Shown here in pieces: positions 12,099 through 22,510 of a stretch of 64,000 nucleotides of DNA. Within the stretch, counting starts at the first letter, position 1. Each line of letters opens with the position of its first letter. Position numbers and translations under genes: made by a program. The notes below the pieces were generated by a model. The model worked only from the letters and a program-made list of their open reading frames with translations. It had not been told where the DNA came from and searched no databases. The stretch lies in NCBI GenBank assembly GCA_000827495.1, contig KN817530.1, positions 56,446 to 120,445 on the forward strand. The letters are read 5' to 3'. Origin of the DNA: Hypholoma sublateritium FD-334 SS-4 (taxonomy: Eukaryota > Basidiomycota > Agaricomycetes > Agaricales > Strophariaceae).

Positions 12099-12382
12099 TG
12101 ATGATAGTCGCCGTCCGAGGAGACTCGGACTCAACGTTAGGGCATGTCACGTGAACTTCGGATTTGGCCGGCGGTGAACGCTGCATAGCCGCCGCCGCAT
12201 AGTTTCCAAATCTCAAATGTATTGACGGAAAGTCACCCATTTGTAGTGCAACAATATTGTGTTTGTAATGATTCTACCTACCAAATATTATATTTCAGAC
12301 TTCTATCAAAATAAAAACATGAAAAAACATGTTTCAGGCAAATGGTAGTGTGCCTGCAGGCTAGAGGGATAATATACATCTT

Positions 12383-13207
12383 CTATGCCCGGAACCTCAT
12401 ATATGCCATTAGCAGAGCAGAGCAGCCTGTAACTAAAATAAATGGTAAAAGATAAGACACTTTGGAAGTAAAATTGATACACACCAAAGCCAACTAGATA
12501 TTGTAATGTAGTCGCCTGAATAGACATAGAATTGTATTTGGCACAGATAAGGAAGGGCTGCAATGCAGGCACACCTTGGAAGCTTGTATAGTTGTTCTCA
12601 AGCCAGCAATCTCTTGTTCAATCCTAGTGTCCACTTCTTTGATTTTGAGCTCCTGGCCACTGCTTTCCTCGCGCATGCGACCTTTCTCTAGATTCAAGTC
12701 CAGGCGGACACCGGCTTGCGTTCGCGTGATTTCTTCCCGCAGACGCTGCTTCAGTTTCTCTATGTCGGTCATAAGGCGATCGTTTTCTGCCTTGATCATA
12801 GCCAGATCGTTCTTTTCCATTAACTGAAGTTCGGATTTAATTTGGGCGAAGTCGACTTGCTGGGTATAATGATGCTACGAGAAACAGCCTAGAGTAAGCT
12901 GCGCCGCGGAGAGGAAAGTGAAAATGCGCACTTTCTCCTGCTCCGCCTTCGTGACCATGTTGCTGGTCATATTGCGAATGCTCTCGTCGATGACTTCCGC
13001 CATGGCTGACATGATACCCTCGGCCTGCGCTCGATTGAGGCCTTCGCGTTCCAGTCGCTGTACAAAATGGTGCGTATCGAAGTGGAAGTCGGACCTGCGA
13101 ATCGAGGCAGAAAACGCTCTTCGCGACTGTACCCGACATGATGATGAGAAGGTAGAGGTGAGTTGGGTATAGAGCGACATGGATGGAGAAGAGTGCTCAG
13201 TGAACAC
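12383..13207 (-). CDS. Mitochondrial coiled-coil protein, FMP32/MCUR1 (CCDC90) family
   Basis: Four exons: 13207-12932, 12874-12575, 12515-12485 and 12432-12383 (218 aa). The first ~40 residues are rich in Ser/Arg with SRRAFSAS, a likely mitochondrial presequence; an alternative start at 13180 would keep it. The family block follows (FDTHHFVQRLEREGLNRAQA, then IMSAMAEVIDESI and NMVTKAEQEK). A long coiled coil (DRLMTDIEKLKQRLREEITR ... GRMREESSGQELKIKEVDTR) and a C-terminal hydrophobic segment (LQYLVGF...ALLMAYMRF) complete it. Family members are inner-membrane proteins; human MCUR1 regulates the calcium uniporter and yeast Fmp32 affects cytochrome oxidase assembly. The exact join of the last intron is the weakest point. 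It is divergent from MAK16. Confidence 0.88.
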
Positions 13208-13366
13208 TCAGTGAGCCCGTACTTAGTAGCCGCGATTCACGTGAAGCGCGCGATGGAGAAGCCGTTGCAAGCTAAACCACACAGATGTAATTTCTCACTT
13301 TGATTTCATCCACTCAAACTTAGCGCCTACAAGCTCAAATTCCCTCCCCCAGCCTTCCTTTCCGTC
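13208..13366. promoter_or_regulatory. Shared divergent promoter, FMP32-like / MAK16
   Basis: Only 159 bases separate the two start codons, which point away from each other, so both 5' UTRs and core promoters must fit here. A pyrimidine tract (TCCCTCCCCCAGCCTTCCTTTCC) precedes the MAK16 ATG. No TATA box is evident. Confidence 0.6.
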
Positions 13367-14687
13367 ATGCAGAGCGACGACGTGATCTGGTCTGTGATAA
13401 ACCACCAATTTTGCTCTTACAAAGTGAAGTGAGTACCTTTGGTCTAGCGTAATATATTCCAATTAATCGACCACCCAATCTACGTCAGGACAACCACTCA
13501 AAACTTCTGTCGCAATGAATACAATGTGACTGGCCTATGCAATCGTCAGTCGTGTCCATTAGCCAATTCTCGATATGCGACTGTTCGAGAGAAGGAAGGT
13601 CGGCAGCCTTGTTTTACTTGTGGCCTACTAGGCGTTTATATAACAAGTCTCTTCCAGGCGTCCTATACCTCTATGTCAAGACGATTGAACGCGCACATTC
13701 GCCGGCGCACATGTGGGAGCGTATAAAGCTATCAAATAGCTACGCAAAAGCACTGGAACAAGTGAGTCGTGTATCGTTTTTGTGCGGCTTCATTCTAAAT
13801 GTTTCGCTCAGGTAGACAGTGAACTCATACATTGGCCGAATTTTACGATCCACAAATGCAAGCAGAGAATTACGAAGATAACGCAGTATCTCATCAAAAT
13901 GCGACGCCTAAAACTGCGTCAACAGTGAGTAACATACGCGTCTATACCGATTCGTCTTAATATCCTTTGGTTCAGACCTAAGCTCATTGGAGTGAAGAAA
14001 AAACTTGACCGCCGGGAGGCTGTCCGCGAACGAAAAGCTCTTTCTGCGGCACATCTTGAACGTTCAATAGAAAAGGAACTCATCGAACGTCTCAAATCAA
14101 AAGCGTACGGCGACGCGCCACTCAACGTCAATGAGAGCGTCTGGCAGGCTATCTTGGACCGAGAACGGAACGGAGACGACCTGGCAGACAAGGAGCAGGA
14201 TGAACTCGACCTGCTCGACGATGAAACCGACGAAGAGGAATTGGAGGATGAAATGGAGGATGAGTGGGGTGACAGAGAGTTCGTGAGCGACATAAGTGGG
14301 GACGAAGATGATGAAGACGACTTGAGCGATTTAGAGGGTGTTATCGTAAGCGTCGACGTTTATCTCCGATTCTCGTTGCTATATCAATTCTCTCTCTTTC
14401 CAGGATGGCGAATCTGGCGAAGAGAATGACAGCGAAGACGCAGAAGGTAGCGACAATGAAAAAGATACACAGCCAAGCTCAGCTCTGGGCAAGCGGAAAG
14501 CTGCCACGACGAAGAAAATGGCCAAGCCAAGACCGGAGAAAAAGCCCAAGAGTACGCATTGCTTGCTCCCATAAAGACCATTGACTTAATCCATGTTTTT
14601 CTCGCAGAAGGGCCAAGAGTGGAGGTGGAATACGAGCATGAAATGGAAAGTGTGCCTCTTTCAAAATCTGCCCTCGCAAATTGGTAG
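13367..14687 (+). CDS. MAK16: MAK16, 60S ribosomal subunit assembly factor
   Basis: Seven exons: 13367-13428, 13489-13598, 13658-13761, 13812-13924, 13976-14345, 14404-14551 and 14608-14687 (328 aa). The protein starts [20 protein letters not shown] and continues [20 protein letters not shown], the near-invariant MAK16 N-terminus with its Cys residues (an RNA/zinc-binding-like ribosomal L28e-type fold). [18 protein letters not shown] and [20 protein letters not shown] follow. The second half is acidic ([17 protein letters not shown]...[14 protein letters not shown]) and then basic, as usual. MAK16 is a nucleolar protein that works with RPF1/NSA1-type factors in early pre-60S particles. It converges on SUR2 with a 151-base gap. 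Confidence 0.96.
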
Positions 14688-14838
14688 TTTTTTGTCAGTC
14701 ACTCCCAGACAGGTCTGCTATAATAATCACATGTATTATGAAAGATTTGAAAGGTATTTTACAAATAGGATACATTATACTGAACATCCGTCAAAATAAA
14801 GAGGTAGGATTAGTATGGCTAGAATGGACCAAGGTCAA

Positions 14839-15892
14839 TTACTCGGTTTTGGCGTATTTCTGACGACGGCGTTCGATATCCTGCCGTGTCATCCGCGTTC
14901 CGAGGAGTGCATCCCAATGAACGAAAAACGGCTGAGCAAAATTCGACTTGATGCCAATGACCTACGTAATACGTTTGAACAGCCACTTTATCAGCAAGTC
15001 CTGAAAAGACGTACCTGGTGGTGGATATCGTGATAGTCAGCATTATTCCCTGTCAATAACTGGAAGGGATCCCAAGGGAGACTATATCCACAGTGGTCGT
15101 CGACGGTCTTCAGGGTCGAGAAGGTAAACAACAACATTGCTTGGCGCGTAGTCATGCCCGTCACCCACTCCGCGACCAATGCACCAAGACTGTCAAGAAT
15201 GAGGCCTTCAACGGGATGGTTGTACAGCGATCCAAAGGCGTATGGCACGTAAAGACGGTGATGCCAGGAGTGAAAGTGTTTGTACAGGAATTTATTGACG
15301 TGCATCAGTCGGTGCAAAAAATATTGCCAGGTATCGATTACAAACCTGTAAACAGAGATGTTAAACAATGCGTACGAGTGAAAGAAAAGTAGTCGCACAT
15401 CGCAGCGAGAAGTTGGCCCGCGGGTATCGCCCACCAGTAGATGGCTTGTGCTGAGCGAACGAGTATGATAGGGTTCATACCGGCACCGAATATAGTCAAG
15501 AGGGATGGCTTGATGATATCTGCGAGGCGTTCAAGCTCTTGAACATGATTAACATGGTACACCTTCTCCTCCCCAAGCCAAATGAGACCAATGGCAGTCT
15601 GTATAATTTGCTGTAGAAAGACAGCCCACACGACCTGGGAACGTGTCGCCAGATTCCGCGATTTGACTTCGCTCGACTCGTGGATACGGTACTTGTCCAA
15701 CCATGTCCAACCAGACATGTCGAGGTAGTGGAAGAAGAGCGACAGGACCCAATAGGCGACTAACGGAGCAATCAGAGCGAGAACGACGTCTGAGACATCA
15801 CTAATGAGCCTCGACTTCGGAGAAAAGTAGAAGGGAACTGCTGTAACGGGGAAGCAGGGAGGCTCGTCGCCGACAGGCAACGAACAGTTCAT
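14839..15892 (-). CDS. SUR2: Sphinganine C4-hydroxylase (SUR2)
   Basis: Three exons: 15892-15399, 15345-15015 and 14961-14839 (315 aa). An ER membrane di-iron fatty acid hydroxylase that turns dihydrosphingosine into phytosphingosine. The histidine clusters are all present: HRLMH, HSWHHRLYVPYAFG and YHDIHH. The SUR2-type blocks YNHPVEGLILDSLG and VDDHCGYSLPWDPFQ lie between them. Hydrophobic segments near residues 30-55, 90-110 and around the His boxes are consistent with a multi-pass protein. The C-terminus GIKSNFAQPFFVHWDALLGTR is typical. I chose Met at 15892; the open frame extends further upstream to 16024 but without conservation. Confidence 0.95.
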
Positions 15893-16160
15893 GGCAGTCG
15901 TAAGGAAGGAGGTAGGCCCAGGCGCCAAGCGTACGCGCCAAATTCCCGATCCTCGCCATTCCTTTCCCACAGGACAAAATCGGAAAGACCTCCGGTCATG
16001 TGCAAAATAAAATAAACGACACATAATACATGACTATTTATTAGAATCCCTATGTGGTACAGTTTTGTCTTCTACCATGCAATAATTACCATGCAAAATA
16101 TAACAATGTGGTGGATATGAGTGAAAATGAGCAAAATAATGTCCAGGCCGCTGGAGTGCG

Positions 16161-17475
16161 CTAAGGTTCACTGAGGTTATTGAGGAGAGTCGTCAAGCAT
16201 CGTTTCGTGACCATATCGCCCTATTATATATGTCAGACAATGAAGATAATGGAAGGCTGTTGAGCTCACTTTTAAGAGTGTACTGAAGGTCTGGTCGCGA
16301 AGTGGTTCGGGTAAGCATGCCCGCAGTGCTTCTCGAGCGCTAGATGAGGCAGGTAATTGATGAGAAATCATTCGAGATTGATAACCATAAAACGCACCGA
16401 AGGTTGTCGCTGAGTCGGAGATAGCAGCGTACAACGTGTTTTAAGAGTCGTACAGCTTGAGTTTCAACCAATTGGTTGACCATATTGCTAAGGACGGTTC
16501 CCACAGCGTAGAACCTCTCGTAGGTGTGGCAGATATACGTCAAGCCTGTCTCGTCCAAAAGTATTTTTTGCACAATGAATATGGCAACGGTCTTCGAGAG
16601 CTCTGATCCAGTCTCCATTATGCGAAGGCAGAGGGGTATTATCTCCGTAGACAGGAGGAAATGGATAACGGTGTTGTTATCGTTTTGCTAATGGCAGACA
16701 AGATGTAAAATTCGTACTGATGGCTGGGTAAAGATATAGACGCACTTTTACGAGAGCCCCGATGACCCCAAGAGACGTGAGGCGAAGATATTCAAAAGGG
16801 CGGGTTTTGGACGTTGTGTTGAGAAATGGATACAGGAAAAGGGGTATATGTGCTATGGGTTATAAGATTAGGTCGTATTTGTTGCGACAGTACCCGATAC
16901 GACGTCAAACTCACCGTTGAGAAAGAGCTGACGAGTCTCTGAATGCGAGGCAACGCATTGGAGCAATGCCAGCGCATTACAAACACGGTTGGATACATGG
17001 GCGGTAAGGTTGGGTGGGGAGAGCAAGGGATAGACGGAGACAATCTCTTGCAAAAGGGCCGGCATGATACCTTTCAAACAAACTCTTATCAACAAGAAGT
17101 GGAACGCGCGGAGAACTAAAACATACCAAAGGAATGCCAGAGAACGAGGGCGAGATCGTCATATTGCTCTCGCTTTTTGCTCAATTCCAACAAGGCGCTT
17201 TCCCTGGTATTGGGGTCCATTAAGTCTATGACTAGACCGTATATTTTGCTATCCTCGTGCACGCCAGGATTATTGTGAGCGCCATTGCCGTTGGTATAAG
17301 CTGCGGAGAGTTGGTGATGGCCTTGGGCGGATGTGCCGCCAGATAGCGGGGGCGTTTCCGAGAAGTTAGACAGTCCTCGTCCATAAGCTGCAAACTGTCC
17401 GTTTCCCTGTTGGAGATATGAAACAGGTTTGGGGGACAGGAGACCCGCCATCGGGAAGGTGGACGAAGAGGACAT
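16161..17475 (-). CDS. CAF40: CCR4-NOT subunit CAF40/CNOT9 (Rcd1)
   Basis: Six exons: 17475-17127, 17070-16915, 16852-16746, 16687-16398, 16339-16270 and 16220-16161 (343 aa). After a ~75-residue low-complexity N-terminus, the protein is the armadillo-repeat Rcd1 fold: [20 protein letters not shown], then [72 protein letters not shown], and [19 protein letters not shown]. These are among the most conserved eukaryotic sequences. CNOT9 docks GW182/NOT4-type partners on the deadenylase complex, acting in cytoplasmic mRNA decay. Its start lies only 105 bases from the stop of the next gene on the same strand. Confidence 0.97.
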
Positions 17476-17580
17476 CCACCAAACTCAAACCTGTCCACGA
17501 CAACTAGTAACACTCATTGTCACACTGTCACAGCCCCTCACAAGGATACAAAAATAGTACAACGCAATACTTAAATTACA

Positions 17581-19713
17581 CTACAGTCCCGCAGCCATCT
17601 TGAATAGCCCCAAAATCGCATACTAGAAGATTCGGTTAGACAGAAAGAACACAGAAACGAAGACAGCATACCTTCTCTTCTTCGGAATCAGCGAACATGG
17701 ACCAATTATCGGTATTATCCTTGAATTCAACCACAAAAGAGAAAGCAATCGCTTCCAAATAATCGTAACCTTCATTCCACTCCCGGAGCCCACGTACTCG
17801 GCCTCGAAGATCTACCTCTTCTAGTGACGTTGGCATATCCTTTGCGCTTGTTAGCATCGATACAACAAAGAGACAATGCTTCATCTCACCTTCGGGCTTC
17901 GATAAAGGTATATAGTGCTTCCCACAAACTTATAGAACCTACGCTTCCACGAAAGAGAGTCTGCGCTTTGAACAGTGATCCAGCCTGTAAGCTCCCCCTC
18001 TTCCTTCGTGCGCTTAACCTTTGCTGCTGCTTGTTGGATTCTCCGCTTCCGCTCGACTTCTTCCTGCCGTTTCGCGTCTTCAGCCTGGCGAGCAAGAGCT
18101 TCCTCTTTCCGTGCCTGTGCCGCTCTCCACTCCTCCAGCCGCCGATGCTCTTCCAGCCGCCGCTCTCTGTCGATCCGCTTCCGCTCCTCGAGCTCCTGGC
18201 GCTTGCGTTCGTCTTCCTCCTTCTCCAACATCTCCCGCAGCCTGCGCTCAGCAGTAATCCTGCGTATCTCACGCTCGACGTCCGCCTTCCTCCGGACTTC
18301 GTCTTCTCGTTCCATACGCTCAAACTCTTCCTTCTGCCACTTCAACTGGCGTTGACGCTCGGCCTCTTCTTCCATGGCTTCGCGCTCCTCGCGCTCGCGC
18401 TGCAAATGTAACTCTCTCCGCCGTCTAGCCCGCTCCTCCGGATCGCTAGGAAGGTCGTGGGACCACTTCCCCGACGGCCGTAGAGTGAACGTTTGGTACC
18501 GTTCCGGCTCGATGATAACCTCGTCCGAGCCCCGCACATGAGAGATGACGGCAAACTCGGACATGCTGCGCGAGCGGTGGTGGCGGAGGGGCTGGAGGTT
18601 CGAAGGTTGGCCAGCGGGCAGAGAGTGAGAGAGGGTGACAGGATGGACAGCAAATTTGGTTGTATCTTTGGGCGGTGTCGGGGGTGGTAGGCTCACATTC
18701 ATGTCGTCGTACGAATCATCGGCCTTCTTCTTGCGGCGCAACAAGTTGGTAAACAAGCTCCCTCCCTTGGGCAGATGAGGGACAGGCGGGATTACTGTTG
18801 GAGGCTGCACCTCAGGTGCGTAGGTTGCTGTGAACGAGCGTCGAGCCATATTGGTGACTATCGCCTTAGGTGGACTATCTTTATTGGCGGCGGGGGCTCG
18901 TACCGGTTGAAGTGGTGGTAAAGGTGGTAAAGGCGGGGCAGGAAGCGATTGTTTAACGGAATCAAATGTGTAGATGGCAATGTCTTCGTGAGGAGGCGAA
19001 GGCCGCGGATTCTGAGAAGGAAGTTGGGCGAGAACGATGGGGGGAGATGCAGGATGAAAAGCGTTATCCGGATTAATAATGGCTTGGTGGATAATCTCCG
19101 TAGTTAGCAACGAAATGTCATCCACAGTGAATATTGTTTGGTGTTGCTACCAGAAGAACAATGAATACGTTGGCGCAGAACAATGGGCCACGACGTGTGC
19201 ACGAACCTTAAAGATCGCTCCAACTCGTCGGGAATGCACCAGAGCTTTAGCTGCACAGAGTTTGTCCCCGTCAGCCGCTTATAGTCATGAAGGGTACTCT
19301 TTGTACTCACCGCGCCTAACCCCAGAGATCGATGGGGGTATGTAGTTAATTATGATGTAGCCTGGATCAACTTCGACTTCTTCACGATAAAAGGCGACGA
19401 ATACTGCTTTATCCGATAGTTTGGTCTTCAGCTCTTCGAGTCCGTCCCTTCCATAGGAATGCAGGCCAAGTTCATCCGGCTGGTGCAAAACAGTCTAAAG
19501 TTAGTGGCCCCGAGCGCAGACACCGAAAGACAATGTGCTCCGACGATTCTCACAGATTCGCTAACGTAGTGTAGAAGCAACCTATTTGTGAAAGAGAATG
19601 GTGAGTATTCAAAAGCGCCGTAGCGAGCACGAACCTTACCAATTACAATCGTATTCGATGATTGCGGAATACACTGACATGACAGCTCCGGTATCTGACA
19701 TAGTGAGGGCCAT
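17581..19713 (-). CDS. ADF-H domain plus C-terminal PH domain protein
   Basis: Seven exons: 19713-19640, 19581-19554, 19479-19311, 19250-19207, 19146-17890, 17839-17672 and 17622-17581 (593 aa). The N-terminal ~130 residues look like a cofilin/ADF-H actin-binding fold: YDCNWLLLHY, then GRDGLEELKTKLSDKAVFVA and KALVHSRRVGAIFK. A proline-rich middle follows (PAPPLPPLPPLQPVRAP), then a basic run, and a long charged helix from ~residue 370 (RARRRRELHLQREREEREAM to KRRIQQAAAKVKR) that is a strong coiled coil. The C-terminus is a PH domain (GELTGWITVQSADSLSWKRR, YLYRSPK, ... WNEGYDYLEAIAFSF, EEKYAILGLFKMAAGL). Function is inferred: a cortical actin/membrane adaptor. No one-to-one yeast orthologue is obvious. 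Confidence 0.88.
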
Positions 19714-20118
19714 ATTAAAACGATCGTGCCGCCAGGGCAAACAGTGGGTATTGGTGACTTTCAGGAATATGGATATAGATGTGAAACTAAAAGAGACAAC
19801 AAGAAAAGGATCGTTAATTAACACTCATGAAGGTTGGTAGAAGAAAGGGCTGTGGATCAGGGATGGTCAAGTCCATTCGCACGTGCAATTCCCAAGGACT
19901 ACCACTCTCGCTGACCTCGCCAGGCTCTCGCTGACGAACGGTGACTTTATGTAAAACAAATCAGCAGTACGCCCAAACTCGACAATCAGGTGAAGAGATA
20001 TAGATGACGGACATGTCAAATTATAGTATCAGTTACCTTTTTCTCGGCAATATTTTTCCAAACTCCATGGTAACAGATGGTAACGTATGGATTGGGGAAC
20101 ATATTTTACCAATATATT
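19714..20118. other. Intergenic: 5' region of ADF-H/PH gene, 3' region of GH7 gene
   Basis: About 400 bases with no gene. AT-rich pieces near 20020-20110 would hold the GH7 3' UTR. No distinct motif recognised. Confidence 0.5.
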
Positions 20119-21420
20119 TTACAGCAAGAAAGTCGATCCTATGTTACCGAACTTAATGTTTGAAAAGGTGACATTGACAACGGGTCCGCCAGAGGTGTCT
20201 AGTCCACCAGGGCAACTTCCCGCTCCAGGACCATCGAGCCAGGTCATACCGCCGAATGGGTCATCCCACAAACTAAAGACCAAAACCATTCCCGTCTCGA
20301 ACGCATTGCTCAATGGCTCCATCCCACCAGTCTCGTCGAACAAGTTTGTAGCGTTCATAATCGTCCTCTGGGCATCGCAGTATTGTTGGGAGACAGAGTT
20401 GAATGGTGGCATCCCCTTGACTTGCGTGGGTGGGTTTTCGTGGATGCGGCCATTCTGGACGTAGAGACGGCGTATCTCGGTGAGGTGTCCGGAGGAGAGG
20501 CCGTTATTAGTGAGGAATTGGGTCACGACGGTGAACTTCTTAGTTGTATCGATTGTCAGGCCGGAACCGTAGAACTGTTGGTCGCCTTGATGAAAAGCGT
20601 TGAAAGCGCAGCCATTGCCGTCGCATTGGCCCTGGCATCCGGCACCGGAGCATGTGTATGGGCCATTCTGCGAGCAGCCGTGGGTGGTGAACGCGTTGGA
20701 GACCCTGTTCGCCTCCCAGATATCCATCTCGTTGCAGCAGATACCGTTGTTCTCCAGGTTGGCCTGATTGAGTAGGTCAGACGTCGCTTAAACAATGTAT
20801 CACTTATTACCGCTCACCTGGCCGTTGAAAAAGTTGTCGCCAGACGGGCATTGCGCATCGCAGTAACCGGTGCCGAACTTCGCTCCCGCCTTGTTTGTAG
20901 ATGCGCTACCGCCGTGGAGGTCCATTTCGCTGAAGTACAGCGCCGCGTTCATACCGCAGGCAACCTGGCTGAGATCAACGTCGAACGTGAACTCGTGCTG
21001 GTTGAGCTTGAACATCTGGTACGACTTTTGGTCGGCGCCGAGGAGATAAAGGCGAGGGCCAGAATTGGTGACGGTGTTCAAGGAAAGGGTCAAAGCGTTG
21101 CCGCTGGTGAACACGCCGGACGAAGCGTAGTCGACGCCTTCAACGGCGCAGTTCTCGGCACATGTGGTAGCGTCAGGACAAATTGTGGCGTCCCAGGTGT
21201 TTCCGTTTTTGCAGTTGGTGTAACCACCGACGTTATGCGTCCATCTGTAGTTGGCATCGATAGTGACAGAGCCATTAACCTTTTGGCAGAGACCGGGGAA
21301 GGTACACTCCTCCCACAAGAGCGAAGGGTTAATTTCCGGTGTGTTGGTACCGATTTGTTGTCCATATGCGACGGCCACGAAGAGCGGCACAAGTGCAACG
21401 AGAGAGCGCAAACAGGACAT
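20119..21420 (-). CDS. Secreted GH7 cellulase, single-domain, endoglucanase-like
   Basis: Two exons, 21420-20818 and 20763-20119 (415 aa). A signal peptide (LRSLVALVPLFVAVAYG, cut before QQIG) leads to a glycoside hydrolase 7 domain. Visible family marks: YRWTHNVGGYTNCKNGNTWD, GYCDAQCPSG, the catalytic signature EMDIWE (nucleophile and acid/base Glu, Asp between), DGNGCAFN, GMVLVFSLWDD and FSNIKFGNIGST at the end. Compared with cellobiohydrolases such as Cel7A, the segment before the catalytic motif (NGQANLENNGICCNEMD) and the one after LWDD (TWLDGPGAGSCPGG) are short, which suggests missing tunnel loops and an open, endo-acting cleft (inference). There is no linker or CBM1; it stops two residues after GSTF. 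It acts outside the cell on beta-1,4-glucan. Confidence 0.94.
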
Positions 21421-21458
21421 CCTTTTTTACTTGAAGCAAGAGGACGAGTCCGAGGTGC

Positions 21459-21465
21459 TTTTATA
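21459..21465 (-). promoter_or_regulatory. TATA box of GH7 gene
   Basis: TATAAAA on the minus strand, 39-45 bases before the start codon. A short distance and a clear TATA fit an inducible, highly expressed secreted-enzyme gene. Confidence 0.6.
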
Positions 21466-22510
21466 CAGCGGGTGAGGTAGCAGACGGAGAATGTCCGCCA
21501 ACACCAAGTCTTACTACAGCATGAGCGAGCGTAACGTCCGCTATTCATGGTTGCGGGATACGACGTTGATTCATCCGTAATGCCACCTGAACGTCTCGGA
21601 GAAGGCAGCATGCACGTCGTCGTTTTTCCGGTTTTATCGATGATTCAAGTTAAAGGGAAAGGCCGAACATGCAGCGACGATGTCGCGGACCACTTCCTGA
21701 CCACTCCCGATAACGTGCCGAGCTACTAACGTCGGCCAAATTCACTCTAAATCTGAATCATACGAGTCAGCTAGTCAATGCAACAATGCGGGAAGAGGTT
21801 TGAGGTCAACCCACCTAGGAGCACCATTACCTTTGCATAATCTGGTGTCGGGTAACGGACACCAGCAGGAAATCTAGGGCAATCGAAGCGTATGTGCAAA
21901 ATATAACGCTAGCCAGCAACTTCGACGACCGGGCTTACATGCAGAACCTGTGGAGGAACGACTCCAGGATGAACCCAATAACATAGGGGAGAGCCGCAGA
22001 TTATGTTGTCAATATGGCTTCAACTTGATAACTTGAACGCGAAATTTGAAAGGATACGTAGATCCATAAAATCCAGAAGATTTAGGTCGAGCGGCTTCAT
22101 GGTTTATGCTTGCGTTTATGACTCGGAGGATGTGGCTTGGAGTTGGATGTCGTACGGTAAATTCTCACGCACGCTCGCAGATGCGTAACTTGTGCGTAAC
22201 GAGAAGAAAACGTCGAGAAAGAATTCTCTTTTGTAATGTGCAATTATTAGACGGTAGATTATGTTAAAGAGTTGAATAAACAATTTGATGCTATGGAAAG
22301 CTTTTGATTTTGATTTTGAGCGTGCATTTTTTTCCTGGACATCGCAACTTGTAGATCATTGAGTCAGCAGGTGGTCTGGAATCAAGTCGCAACCATATAA
22401 CCTCTCGTTATCGGCCATTTCAATAGCTCTTCTCTTCGCAGAAAGAATAATGCTCAAATGGGAATAACTTTATAACAAAATATGTAGCTATCCACGGAAG
22501 GCGCTTTGAC
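21466..22510. other. Intergenic: GH7 upstream region
   Basis: About 1.0 kb without a recognisable gene. It would hold the GH7 promoter and the 3' UTR of the DUF1295 gene. The ORFs here are short and lack splice or domain support. Confidence 0.5.

Noticed and set aside
10387..12210. Larger inverted-repeat element from the GGAAACTATGC..GGCGGCTA pair
   Set aside because: Similarity is short and imperfect and no target duplication is visible; kept only as a weak hint.
20383..21480. Long plus-strand ORFs opposite the GH7 gene
   Set aside because: They are antisense shadows of a clearly conserved coding strand.
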